A stretch of DNA of 64,000 bases from Prochlorococcus sp. AG-436-C13 (GTDB taxonomy: Bacteria > Cyanobacteriota > Cyanobacteriia > PCC-6307 > Cyanobiaceae): the NCBI GenBank assembly GCA_003212695.1, contig QCPC01000005.1, positions 36,073-100,072 on the forward strand, in the 5' to 3' direction. Each line of letters begins with the position of its first letter. Within the stretch, counting starts at the first letter, position 1. The position numbers and the translations under genes were made by a program. This document shows, piece by piece, positions 8,099 through 16,303 of this stretch. The notes beneath the pieces are model-generated. The model made no database searches and was not told where the DNA came from. It worked only from the letters and a program-made list of their open reading frames with translations.

Positions 8099-8529
8099 AG
8101 TAAAAAAACCTTTACTCTTTATCATGCCAAAAACAAATTAAAATGCTGTGTAATTATTAGGTTGCAACTTTTATTAATGACACCCTTAAGGAAAGCTCTT
8201 TTTTGGTCTAAACTAATTGCTCTTTATCGTATTGATAAAGAATTCCTCCTAGAAATAGTCATAATTAAATTGAAATAGATGAAAATATTAAATTAAGATC
8301 AATAAGTCTTATTATATTATTATTTTAGATAAATACCGTATTAACCAGTTAATAAAAGAGAAAATCAGATATTTTTATATATTTAAAAAGTAATTAGAAA
8401 GTTACACTAGTAATCTTTGCAAGATTCTCTTTTATCTGTACTGCCAATATTGGAGGTTAAATTTTAATGAATAGATGAAAGAGTTATTCGAATCTTAAAA
8501 ACTTTTTATTTATGATGTTGGTATTATTT

Positions 8530-8658
8530 TTAGGAAGATAGCTTAGCATCTGCCTTATTTGCTTTACGTATTATTTTCTGAGCTTCTTGTCTTGATAAAC
8601 ATTGTTCAGCTTCTGCCTGTAATTTGAGCAGCTTTGCGTGTTGTTTTTTTGGATTCAT
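8530..8658 (-). CDS. Small basic helical protein (42 aa)
   Basis: MNPKKQHAKLLKLQAEAEQC then LSRQEAQKIIRKANKADAK. Shares the AEAE/RxEA/RKA core with the small proteins at 4144-4305 and 25002-25160, so probably a third, shorter member of that family. Confidence 0.5.
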   Translation of the reverse strand: MNPKKQHAKLLKLQAEAEQCLSRQEAQKIIRKANKADAKLSS

Positions 8659-9181
8659 TAGATTTGAGTGATACAGGGGAAAAATAATAGAAAATATCTG
8701 ATTAAATATTGAATAGAATTTGCAAACTTTTCTTCTAAGTTTGCGATTAAATCAAATTATAGCAAAAGGCAAAGCGTATGTTTATAAAAAGTGCCAGTTT
8801 TTTTTATAGCACATCTTTTTTATAGGAATTTATTGTCCCATGCTTTCCTCATGGCATAGTTTTAGGTTGCTTAGAAGGCTAAAAAATAATTATTGGAAGA
8901 CCTGTAGCAATTCTATGTCAATACAAATAATGAATTTTGAAAAGAATGCGTAGTTTCTGTTTTCGGTTTGAAATAAACCTATCTTCTAAATTGTCGATAA
9001 GAAATTAATCCTTTTAGTAATTATATTATATATGTAATGAAACTTTTGATTGCCGAATACCAGTCTCTTAAATTAGGTAATAATAATTAAACTCGTCTTA
9101 CAATAGCTATTAAATGACTTTTAGTTTGATGAGATAAAAAAACGCTTTAAGCATATCCTTGATTCTTCTGCGAAGTTCGTT
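8659..9181. other. Gene-free stretch
   Basis: About 520 strongly AT-rich bases with stops in all frames. I see no ORF, no convincing hairpin and no repeat. Confidence 0.4.
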
Positions 9182-9412
9182 CTATTTACCTGTCAAGCAA
9201 ACATAATCCATATTCTCAAAGCGATTGGGATCCTTTGACCTCCAATATTTACCTTGTTCTTGGCATTGCGTCATGCTTCCCATCTCAAGAACTTCGATAG
9301 ATGCAGGAATTTTTCTACCTGATAACTTTAAAATTAGCCAATAGCTTTCAGCGCTAGCTGCGACAGGGTAAATAAAGCCAAGAGCCAAACCTGTAAGAAA
9401 TAGTCTTTTCAA
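9182..9412 (-). CDS. Small secreted protein (76 aa), paralogue of 60731-61006
   Basis: Signal peptide MKRLFLTGLALGFIYPVAAS ending near A-S-A, then ESYWLILKLSGRKIPASIEV, two cysteines (QCQEQGKYW and VCLTGK) and no membrane anchor. The protein at 60731-61006 has the same order (signal peptide, SYWLI, a Met-Ser/Lys-Ser-xx-C segment, a terminal Cys). Predicted periplasmic, possibly with one disulfide. Function unknown. Confidence 0.75.
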   Translation of the reverse strand: MKRLFLTGLALGFIYPVAASAESYWLILKLSGRKIPASIEVLEMGSMTQCQEQGKYWRSKDPNRFENMDYVCLTGK

Positions 9413-9624
9413 AGAAATTACTTTTAAGCTGCTGTTTTTTTAGCACAGTAGTGGTTTGATTGTAAATAAAAGAATGTTACCCGCAAAGTGAAACTTTATG
9501 GATGTGCTAGCAACCACTTCTTGCTAGTTGGAATCTAAAACATTATATTTTCACTTGTGTTTCTATCTTTAGCTAACTGTTATGTCTACTTTTTTTATAA
9601 AGTGTTTGGTTTATAGCTAATAAA

Positions 9625-10050
9625 ATGATAATCAATGAAACCGAATTAAAAAAGTTGTTTACAAAGGCTTATGGAACAGTTGCACCATCTAGAGAAGATT
9701 GGGAAGCTTTATACAGCAAGGATGTGAAATTTATAGATCCGACCCAAGCTAAAACAGGAATAGATGCATACATCAAGGCCCAAGAAGGATTGATAAATAG
9801 ATGTGATGATGTTTATCTTGAGACGCATGCAATAGCAATTAATCGAGATGTAGCTTTTGTTGAATGGACGATGGGTCTAAAAATAAAAGGCCTTGAATTT
9901 ATTTATCCCGGTACGACTAGATTAGTCTTGGATGAAATAGGAATGGTTAAAGAACATCGAGATTACTTTGATTTCTGTTCAGGAACTTTTGGATCAGTGC
10001 CAGTACTTGGTAGTTTCTTTAGATGGCTATATAAGAGATTTGTCGATTAG
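9625..10050 (+). CDS. NTF2-like / SnoaL-like domain protein (141 aa)
   Basis: A single alpha+beta NTF2-like domain: helix ELKKLFTKAYGTVAPSREDW, strand VKFIDPTQAKTGIDAYIKAQ, and later strands AFVEWTMGLKI, EFIYPGTTRLVLDE and MVKEHRDYFD. This matches the order of ketosteroid-isomerase-like and SnoaL-like proteins. A polar pocket is likely, but the substrate is unknown. Monocistronic by position, with a gap of more than 200 bases on each side. Confidence 0.8.
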   Translation: MIINETELKKLFTKAYGTVAPSREDWEALYSKDVKFIDPTQAKTGIDAYIKAQEGLINRCDDVYLETHAIAINRDVAFVEWTMGLKIKGLEFIYPGTTRLVLDEIGMVKEHRDYFDFCSGTFGSVPVLGSFFRWLYKRFVD

Positions 10051-10730
10051 AGTAAGTAAGCTTTAAAAAAAATGTAAGGCAGTATTCCTGATTTATATAG
10101 GATGCCAGAATATTAAAATTCCAGATACCCAGCAAATCCCCCCTGGCTGAACGAGGTATATCCCCAATATAAGAACCGAAATAAAACATCTTTGCAAGGG
10201 GATGGTCTCATGCACTAATCAAGGCTGTTGGTGAGACGACTCCATTGCTAAGGAATAAAGGGTTATGACCAAGTAAGACTCTCCCAGCAGTTCTGATGAA
10301 CCCAGACAGCTCTTCCCCCAAAGTTTGGTAGCTGACCAAATAACGCTCTTGTTGCTTCCATATTTTCTATAGAGTACACCGCTTTGAGACGTGCATAAGT
10401 CAGCGGCCCGATTGAGAGTAGTAGAACCAACTTGAAGGACAGAGACACCTATCAAATAATGCTTCTATAATTTTATTTTAACTCTGTTGGTTGTCTTTAA
10501 ATTATTATTCTCTGTCCTTAAACTCTTCATGAACAAAGGACTTTTTTGACTTGTATTTGTTCATTAGGACTCTTTGGGAAGGATATACCTCTTTTTGTAT
10601 AGAAAGACATGAAAGCAAAAGATAGGATTATATTTTGGAACTGTTCTTTTCATTTATGGGTTTATATGGGATAAGAGTTTTCACTAGATGGAATGATATA
10701 AGGTAAACCCATATTGAATAATCTTTTTAA
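10051..10730. other. Gene-poor stretch with a locally GC-richer, structured segment
   Basis: The part from about 10118 to 10455 is clearly less AT-rich than its surroundings. Overlapping minus-strand frames exist (10219-10455 and 10263-10448), but none has a convincing start or family. It contains a short hairpin (TTTGGT and ACCAAA, 10324-10340) and the string CCAATATAAGAACC, also found at about 35558. Could be an untranslated RNA or a gene relic. Confidence 0.4.
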
Positions 10731-10919
10731 GTGATAGTTAGTTTTCTGTTTTTACTTTTCAAGCCATTACTATTTTTGATGCTAAAGAAATTTTTCAAGA
10801 AGCAAATGAAGGGTTTTATTGTTAGTGCAATTGAATGGTTGGTCATTCAGACAGACAACGATTTGGATGATAAAATTCTTGCAAAGGTTAAAACGGCAAT
10901 GAAATTAGGTGTTGTCTGA
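10731..10919 (+). CDS. Small protein with N-terminal hydrophobic helix and TDNDLDD motif (62 aa)
   Basis: GTG start. A hydrophobic N-terminus (IVSFLFLLFKPLLFLMLKKF), a Lys-rich turn, then AIEWLVIQTDNDLDDKILAK and a terminal helix. The layout (hydrophobic helix, basic patch, TDNDLDD, amphipathic helix) recalls small proteins near phage lysis genes, but no other phage gene is present. Function unknown. Confidence 0.55.
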   Translation: MIVSFLFLLFKPLLFLMLKKFFKKQMKGFIVSAIEWLVIQTDNDLDDKILAKVKTAMKLGVV

Positions 10920-11106
10920 GATTAAGCTCTAATTTTTGCTTTTCTAAACCCCATTGCAGATACTAATAGCAATACACTCTTTATAATTCTCATTCCATGC
11001 ATGTAAATCTGCTGATTTCCTGAGCCAAAAAAAATCTTTTTCTTACCACTCCCAAAAATGACTTCAGTAAGAAATTACCCATTTCTTTATGCCCTAATCG
11101 CTTTCT

Positions 11107-11317
11107 TTATGAAGCTTTATCAAATCTTGCATTAGGAAATAAGTAAATAGTCTGCCCATTAGGAGTCTTGTAAATGCGCTCAACTATCTCACCATTGCTT
11201 ATAACTATTTTCGTGCTTACTGACCCAATAGGTAAGTTTGCAGTTTTTAGGCCTTGAGGGCCATTGCTCCAACGCAAAGCTGATAGCTTTCTTATTTGAT
11301 TTTTTCTGTGTAATCAT
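11107..11317 (-). pseudogene. Small conserved ORF with homopolymer frameshift
   Basis: From the TAA at 11107 backwards, the frame LRWSNGPQGLKTANLPIGSV and EIVERIYKTPNGQTIYLFP is coding-like but has no ATG. If the T6 run at 11300-11305 were T5, it would join the ATG at 11317 and give 69 residues starting MITQKNQIRKLSALRW. Without the correction a TTG at 11277 would give 56 residues. Family not recognised. Confidence 0.5.
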
Positions 11318-11845
11318 CACCTAAGAAGTTGATTTAAGATGTTGTATACCTTTTAACTAATATTTATTCTTCAGTAAATGCTGATAGTTTTTTTTTAAGA
11401 TTATCGATTCATTTACGGCAAGCTAAAAACGTTATAAGCACTAAAAATTATATTTAGCTATTTTGCTCTTGCATTTTTTTGATTTAATATGCATGCTAGT
11501 TAGAATAATAGTCTTTCTAGTTAACTACTCTTAAATCTATAGGAACAACCTAATTAAGTTTTTAAAACCCTTTTTGACTCTGGTCTTTTCCAAAGCAAAG
11601 AATAAATTACTTCAATTGCTTTCTGATCCTTTGGAATTTTGCAAGCTGGATAAGAGTTTTTGGTGATCATTGTGAGTTATTTTAGAGTCCTTAATTACTT
11701 TTTAGAAAAAAAAAATTCTTTAGACATGAGTGAAAAAACTAGAGTATTAGCACTTAGAGTAAGTAGGATGATTTTTAAGTGAAGAACTATTCGTTTCTTT
11801 AGGGGTACAAAAGTCTACTTTAGCTGTAACGAGGTTTACAATTAC
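11318..11845. other. Gene-free stretch
   Basis: About 530 bases with stops in all frames. Only an 18-codon frame (MSEKTRVLALRVSRMIFK, 11726) is visible, which may be a truncated relic. No hairpin with a T-run was noted. Confidence 0.35.
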
Positions 11846-11982
11846 TTAATAGTGAGGAGGCTTTGATTCATCAAGAGGAAAGTATGCTTCATCAGTTTCA
11901 TCAGCTTCATCACGATTTTGTTCTCTCTGGTATTCCTCTGAAAGAGCTAAAAAGTTATTAAAAGCTTTCTTTTTTTATTCAT
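11846..11982 (-). pseudogene. Small acidic protein with poly-A frameshift
   Basis: ATG at 11982 overlaps the stop of the upstream gene (ATGA). The frame breaks after 11 codons. One more A in the A7 run (T7 at 11970-11976, plus strand) would give a 45-residue protein: MNKKKKAFNNFLALSEEYQR then EQNRDEADETDEAYFPLDE and KPPHY. The overlap with the upstream gene suggests the start is real. Sequencing error, mutation or slippage are all possible. Confidence 0.5.
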
Positions 11983-12119
11983 AGCATTGAAGAGATTATA
12001 AATATTACTGCCCCAATTAATGCAAAAAGAGCAATTCCTATGAGTAAAAATAAAAAATATTTCTGAACAGTGGCAGCAAAGTCATTTTCCATCTGTCGAT
12101 ATACACGCCTTAGCAGCAT
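11979..12119 (-). CDS. Small single-helix membrane protein (46 aa)
   Basis: MLLRRVYRQMENDFAATVQK then one hydrophobic helix to the end. Its TGA overlaps the ATG of the frameshifted acidic ORF at 11846-11982, a translational-coupling arrangement. Confidence 0.6.
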   Translation of the reverse strand: MLLRRVYRQMENDFAATVQKYFLFLLIGIALFALIGAVIFIISSML

Positions 12120-12139
12120 AACTTCTTTTTTTTTGATTT

Positions 12140-12334
12140 TTACTCATTTTCGTTTTGAATTGCCTCTATAGGAATTGCCCAAATTTCATCATTAATATCT
12201 TCTCCTAGCCACTCTTTATATTCATGAAATAAGCAACGACGATCAGAAGGCTCTTTTAGTGCTTCCATTCTTGATACAGTATTTTGCACTGCCATGTGCA
12301 AAGTTTCTTTTAGCTGTGAGTCGGAATTCATCAA
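12140..12334 (-). CDS. Hypothetical soluble protein (64 aa)
   Basis: Helical, acidic protein with RRCLFHEYKEWLGEDINDEI W and AIPIEAIQNENE at the end. No membrane segment, no recognised domain. Upstream of the small genes 11979-12119 and 11846-11982 on the same strand. Confidence 0.6.
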   Translation of the reverse strand: MMNSDSQLKETLHMAVQNTVSRMEALKEPSDRRCLFHEYKEWLGEDINDEIWAIPIEAIQNENE

Positions 12335-12427
12335 TTAGGAAAGAGACCTACTAGTAAATACATAGCTATTTTTTCTTATCTTGAAATAAGCGCAAATACT
12401 ATTTATGTGCAGATAAGGACTTGAACA

Positions 12428-12616
12428 TTATTTGCCTTTATGTCTCTCTTCTTTCTTTATTAGTCTTTCAAGGCGCTTTTTCTTTTCAGATAATAGGTCT
12501 TCATTGTTTAATAGCACTTCTTTTCTTGGAGTCTTGATAGTCATTGTTACCCACCAAGCTTGAAGTGATAAAAAAGCAAGTCCAAGAATAGTTAATTCAG
12601 TAGCACCTTGTTTCAT
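12428..12616 (-). CDS. Small membrane protein with charged tail (62 aa)
   Basis: The start is placed at the internal ATG at 12616 (MKQGATELTILGLAFLSLQA), which puts the hydrophobic helix at residues 6-24; the extra 12 upstream codons look uninformative. The tail SEKKKRLERLIKKEERHKGK is highly basic and predicted helical. Function unknown. Confidence 0.6.
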   Translation of the reverse strand: MKQGATELTILGLAFLSLQAWWVTMTIKTPRKEVLLNNEDLLSEKKKRLERLIKKEERHKGK

Positions 12617-12752
12617 TGGTTGGTCTTTCCTTTTAATGGGGCTATGGGCCATTCACTCTTTACTACTTTGCCAGCTTTAATTGGAGAGGAACCTAGTCTA
12701 TTGGCTTGCCAACTGATTGAAGCGTAGATATGCCTCCATTGTTAAATTATTT

Positions 12753-12968
12753 TTAATCTTTTTTTGGGTAAAGTCTTGCTATCTTTTTGGCTTGCTCTTC
12801 TTTAGCTAATTCCTTTCTTTTTCGATCGACACTTGAATCTTTCCCCTGGCTGGCATTTATAAATATCAAGAGGATTATTCCTGTGAAGATTGCTCCAATT
12901 ATTAAAATCAAAAGCCCTAAGGGTTCCGTCGGTCCAAGAAATTCGTACCCCAAAGAATTATTTGACAT
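12753..12968 (-). CDS. Small membrane protein with basic tail (71 aa)
   Basis: MSNNSLGYEFLGPTEPLGLL, one hydrophobic helix (about 17-39), then a basic tail RKRKELAKEEQAKKIARLYP. Similar layout to 12428-12616, but no clear sequence similarity. Confidence 0.65.
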   Translation of the reverse strand: MSNNSLGYEFLGPTEPLGLLILIIGAIFTGIILLIFINASQGKDSSVDRKRKELAKEEQAKKIARLYPKKD

Positions 12969-13069
12969 GAATTCTTTTATAAAAACTAGTCAATTTGTGT
13001 AAATAGACTACTTTAGTAGCTGAATTCTGATGTGATTTTTTTACTAGATAAATTGGAGTAACTAATAAC

Positions 13070-13180
13070 ATGTTAATTGTTGCTAATCATCATGATTCAA
13101 TCCTAAGATTATTTGTTGAATCCATTTTAAAATTTCCAAGAGAATGTGATGAAAGCTACAAAGAGATCAACATTAATTAA
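13070..13180 (+). CDS. Possible 36-aa peptide
   Basis: MLIVANHHDSILRLFVESIL then KFPRECDESYKEININ. GGAG lies about 12 bases upstream of the ATG. The composition is protein-like, but the ORF is short and isolated. Confidence 0.35.
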   Translation: MLIVANHHDSILRLFVESILKFPRECDESYKEININ

Positions 13181-13445
13181 TGAACTCAATAACTAAAACC
13201 CTTGTTTTCAATAAAGATATTAAATAGAAAAAAATCTTTAAACCTTGTGTAAGGTCTTTATCTTATGCTTGCATCCTTTTTCAATTAATTTCCAAGGGAT
13301 TAATAATTTGGCTTGCGTCAATAGCATATCTACATGGTGCAATCTAGATTAGCTTCTTCAAAGGGGCTTAATATACTTGGAAATATTTGCTACATTTGAG
13401 GATATTACTACCATCTTAATTGAGAGTTTAGAGTAAAATATAAAA

Positions 13446-13583
13446 ATGATTCCAGAAATCTTTCAATCATCTGAACCCGTAAGACAGATCTCAGTTTGGG
13501 GGCTTGTAATTGGAATGATCGTTCTTTTTTTAGGAATGAATATGAGGGTAGAGGTTAAAATTCAGAAAGAAGAAGACAAATAA
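13446..13583 (+). CDS. Small single-helix membrane protein (45 aa)
   Basis: MIPEIFQSSEPVRQISVWGL, a hydrophobic helix, then the charged tail VEVKIQKEEDK. ATG to TAA. First of a run of small plus-strand genes that continues to 14359. Confidence 0.55.
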   Translation: MIPEIFQSSEPVRQISVWGLVIGMIVLFLGMNMRVEVKIQKEEDK

Positions 13584-13672
13584 ATAGTTGGTTGCCATTT
13601 ACCCAATAGATCTGCATAACAATTTCCTGGCAGCGTGTTGCAACTCCTCTCTTAACTCTTCACAATCACTAT

Positions 13673-13846
13673 ATGACTGGGTTTTCTTTATTTATCGTTG
13701 CATTCCTAGGCCTTCAGGCTTATAGCGCCTTGAATATTCTTAGGAATAAACGAAATGAACCTTTTTTATTCAATAAGACTCAAAAGTTTTATATACATCA
13801 GTGGATGTTGAAGAAATTTGGATCAATTCATACAAGAAAAGATTAA
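13673..13846 (+). CDS. Small membrane protein (57 aa)
   Basis: Short hydrophobic N-terminus (MTGFSLFIVAFLGLQAYSAL), possibly an uncleaved signal anchor, then a basic tail NILRNKRNEPFLFNKTQKFY and more. No family recognised. Confidence 0.5.
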   Translation: MTGFSLFIVAFLGLQAYSALNILRNKRNEPFLFNKTQKFYIHQWMLKKFGSIHTRKD

Positions 13847-13851
13847 GGGTT

Positions 13852-13935
13852 ATGCCTTATACGGAAGTAGATGAACAATTTAAAGAACTTTCAATAGTGC
13901 TTGTTATTTTATACGCAGAGAATAAGTTGTCTTAA
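13852..13935 (+). CDS. Possible 27-aa peptide upstream of DUF2905 relic
   Basis: MPYTEVDEQFKELSIVLVIL YAENKLS. Its TAA overlaps the ATG of the DUF2905 pseudogene (TAATG), suggesting translational coupling. Too short to be certain. Confidence 0.3.
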   Translation: MPYTEVDEQFKELSIVLVILYAENKLS

Positions 13936-14136
13936 TGCAGAAAATTTTAATTCTTATAGGTCTTATAATTTCTTTAATAGGTCTGATCTAGCCATATTTA
14001 AGAAAATTAGGCTTAGGACAACTCCCAGGAGACATTCATTTTAGCGGTCAAAACGCAACTTTTTTATTTCTCAATCGTTACTTGTCTTCTTGTAAGTATG
14101 GTTCTTACGATAATTTTTAATTTAATTCGATCTTGA
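13935..14136 (+). pseudogene. DUF2905 membrane protein, nonsense plus frameshift
   Basis: The frame reads MQKILILIGLIISLIGLI, then TAG at 13989-13991, then PYLRKLGLGQLPGDIHFSGQ, the DUF2905 signature (LGxLPGDI). After the T6 run at 14060-14065 the frame is wrong. With five T it continues FYFSIVTCLLVSMVLTIIFN LIRS, the second transmembrane helix of the family, to TGA at 14136. Restoring W for TAG and deleting one T gives a normal 66-residue DUF2905 protein. Two independent lesions make genuine decay more likely than one sequencing error. Confidence 0.8.
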
Positions 14137-14143
14137 TGAGTAA

Positions 14144-14359
14144 GTGGCTGATAGCTGGAAACCCAATGATGAGCAAAAAAATGGTGTGATTAGTAGAACT
14201 ATTGAATTTATAACAGATGAGGCTGATGAGTTAATGCAAGAGCTAGACTGTCCTCCTAGTTATATTGCGAGTATTTTGAGAGCTATTGCAGATAATTTAG
14301 AGGACGGCCAAAGAGATATGCATCTAGAAGAAGATTCAAAATTAGATTTCTATGCATGA
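14144..14359 (+). CDS. Hypothetical soluble protein (71 aa)
   Basis: GTG start. Acidic and helical: ISRTIEFITDEADELMQELD, CPPSYIASILRAIADNLEDG. Looks like a compact helical domain. It lies 8 bases after the DUF2905 relic. A short ATG frame in another phase at 14137 is less likely. Function unknown. Confidence 0.6.
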   Translation: MADSWKPNDEQKNGVISRTIEFITDEADELMQELDCPPSYIASILRAIADNLEDGQRDMHLEEDSKLDFYA

Positions 14360-14470
14360 ATAGGTCAGTATGCAAAAAATATCCAGAAGAAAATCTCTAA
14401 CTATTTTCAATTTCTTAATGAAATTATCTTCCAAGCCCTACAAAAATTTAGTAGTAGAGTTTAAAAAAGG

Positions 14471-14499
14471 AAAAAACCTGCCATAAGGCAGGTTTTTTT
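14471..14499 (+). terminator. Rho-independent terminator
   Basis: ACCTGCC-ATAA-GGCAGGT stem flanked by A6 and T7. Ends the plus-strand run 13446-14359 and may also act on the minus strand. Confidence 0.85.
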
Positions 14500-14607
14500 A
14501 GAGATATTGAGCAAGTGTTTCCTTGTTCCCACTGCTCGATAAGCTCTTCTTCTCACTCAGTAAATATCTCATATGGGTTAAAGAAGTGCTAGAGACAAGT
14601 AAAAACA

Positions 14608-14637
14608 TCCACGACTGTCACATGTGACAGTCGTGGA
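14608..14637. repeat. 30-base perfect palindrome
   Basis: TCCACGACTGTCACA followed at once by its exact reverse complement, with no loop. Much GC-richer than its surroundings. No T-run follows, so it is not a classical terminator. It could be a dimeric protein's binding site or a cruciform-forming element. Confidence 0.9.
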
Positions 14638-14745
14638 CTTGGAGGGAATCAGTATAAAACCCCCACAAAATAGCAACACCTAAAGACAATTGTGTCAGTA
14701 GTGCTTTATGCCCTTGCGACTACTTTTAAAACCTTAGTCAGAATA

Positions 14746-14916
14746 TTATGAGAACCACATTCCACCATTCTTGCTAACTTCTAAAAAATGCTTGTTTCGT
14801 TTCAATTGTTCTTCGTGATTGTCTAAATCAACTGTCGCATTGTTAATTGGTTGATCTGTTTCAGGCCATAGTATTGAAAGCCATGATCTTGTTCTTGCTC
14901 TAGCGTATGCAACCAT
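14746..14916 (-). CDS. Hypothetical protein (56 aa)
   Basis: MVAYARARTRSWLSILWPET, then NNATVDLDNHEEQLKRNKHF and SKNGGMWFS. ATG to TAA. Basic N-terminus, possibly membrane-associated around WLSILW. No family recognised. Confidence 0.5.
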   Translation of the reverse strand: MVAYARARTRSWLSILWPETDQPINNATVDLDNHEEQLKRNKHFLEVSKNGGMWFS

Positions 14917-15186
14917 TACTTAACAGAGCGATTGATTAGTAGGTAACAAATTAGTTGCCTATCTTTTTTATAGCTTTTAATTTGTTGACTATTGCATATA
15001 TCTTGAGATGGAGATTAGTTCATTAGGCGCGTGTCTCATGGGACGAAATCTGGAAATATTTATATATTCGCCTCAATTCAAGATCATGTCATTTTTTAGG
15101 TGTTTTTATTGCACTGCTAGTAGTTTGAGACTTGCTACTTGTAAATTTATTGATTTAATAAATTATGTCCATAATCAACTAATTAA

Positions 15187-15369
15187 ATGTCAGCTCTCCG
15201 AGATCGAATTAATGCACATCTGCCCATAGTTTTGCAGTTTCTAAGCACAGCTTCATTGGTAGCTATTGCTTTGTCGGCAATATGCGGGTCTCAATCTTTA
15301 AAGGAATTAGCTGGATCTCATGAGATGGGAGGATCTACAGAGATTCATGAAGGACATAGTCATCAATAA
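15187..15369 (+). CDS. Small membrane protein with His-rich tail (60 aa)
   Basis: MSALRDRINAHLPIVLQFLS, a hydrophobic helix (about 13-35), then GSHEMGGSTEIHEGHSHQ. Five of the six His lie in the last 20 residues or at the helix edge, so metal binding is possible. An alternative overlapping frame at 15008-15229 looks non-coding. Confidence 0.55.
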   Translation: MSALRDRINAHLPIVLQFLSTASLVAIALSAICGSQSLKELAGSHEMGGSTEIHEGHSHQ

Positions 15370-15813
15370 TTTACAACTATAGGAAATCAAAAGATGGTTG
15401 CAGATAAATCTAATATCAACTGGTTTTTAATTCCATGTCAAAGTTGCTTCTCTTCCTGAAGATGCTTTATTTCGTTAGAAAATAGTACCGATAAACGATG
15501 AGCTCATCTTTCTATACTCGAGGAAGGGTATAAAGTCTTTGAATACAATAGACGTACCACCGGTTACGAATGGCACCACCTTTTTCGTTCTGTGACGGTT
15601 GCCATTTTTCAGCTCAGTTGAACTGACTCATAAGAAGGTGGCTTGACTTGACACATTCTTTTAATTGTTCTTCAACTTTGTTTGGCCTACGATTTGGACC
15701 TCTAAGCTAATCAGTAGATTAAATACTCTAAGCCCCTCAATATATGTTTAGAGCTTTTTATAAGAGCAATCTGATTTTTTTAAGTAAATCTTCTGTTCTC
15801 ATTATTCATTTTT
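15370..15813 (+). other. Stretch with decayed coding sequence only
   Basis: About 440 bases. The only coding-like part is the broken frame described at 15498-15621; other frames are cut by stops. Confidence 0.35.
15498..15621 (+). pseudogene. Short broken ORF
   Basis: Frame AHLSILEEGYKVFEYNRRTT then GYEWHHLFRS and on to TGA at 15621 is protein-like but lacks a start. Deleting the A at 15501 would join it to the ATG at 15498 and give 40 residues. Family not recognised. Confidence 0.3.
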
Positions 15814-15960
15814 ATGGCTATTAATAGAGGTAGTGTAATGTCTATGTCGCTCTCCTATTTAATAATTCCTACAGTGGGGGTATTGCTTTGTCCCTTTACT
15901 CTTATGTTCTTATGGGAAGTTTGGAATGATGAGAAGTTAAAGCGAATAGCGCGCATTTAA
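15814..15960 (+). CDS. Small single-helix membrane protein (48 aa)
   Basis: MAINRGSVMSMSLSYLIIPT, then a hydrophobic helix and the tail WEVWNDEKLKRIARI. The ATG at 15838 would give 40 residues and is equally plausible. No function recognised. Confidence 0.45.
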   Translation: MAINRGSVMSMSLSYLIIPTVGVLLCPFTLMFLWEVWNDEKLKRIARI

Positions 15961-16303
15961 TTTTTCCAACGAAACTAGAAACATTAGTATTAGTAAGCGT
16001 TTGATTGATTTTAAAAATGCTCCATAAAAGGTATTCTGCTAAGGAATAAGAAAATAAAGATTTTCTAGTCTGCCTAGAGGTGACTAGGTTGCTTTTCTTT
16101 TTTTAAGAACAAGCATAGCAATCTAGATCTATCAAATTATTTATCTGTAAAATTGAAAAACGCCTCTTGATAACCATCTCTTTTAAAAGGAATAGAAGGA
16201 AAGTATGATTGAGATCAACATTATAAGCATCAAATATATTGATTGAAATTTGTCGTAGACAAGTACAATTTTAGCGCGATTTGGTTGCTTATTTATCTTT
16301 GAC
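15961..16303. other. Gene-free stretch before repeat copy 2
   Basis: No ORF or hairpin of note in about 340 bases. It ends at the left edge of the duplicated block. Confidence 0.35.

Noticed and set aside
8090..8278. Plus-strand ORF of 62 codons
   Set aside because: AT-rich run with no Shine-Dalgarno or family signal; its start lies antisense to the small membrane protein gene at 7982-8098.
15008..15229. Plus-strand ORF of 73 codons
   Set aside because: Codon pattern not protein-like and it overlaps the more convincing membrane protein at 15187-15369 in another frame.
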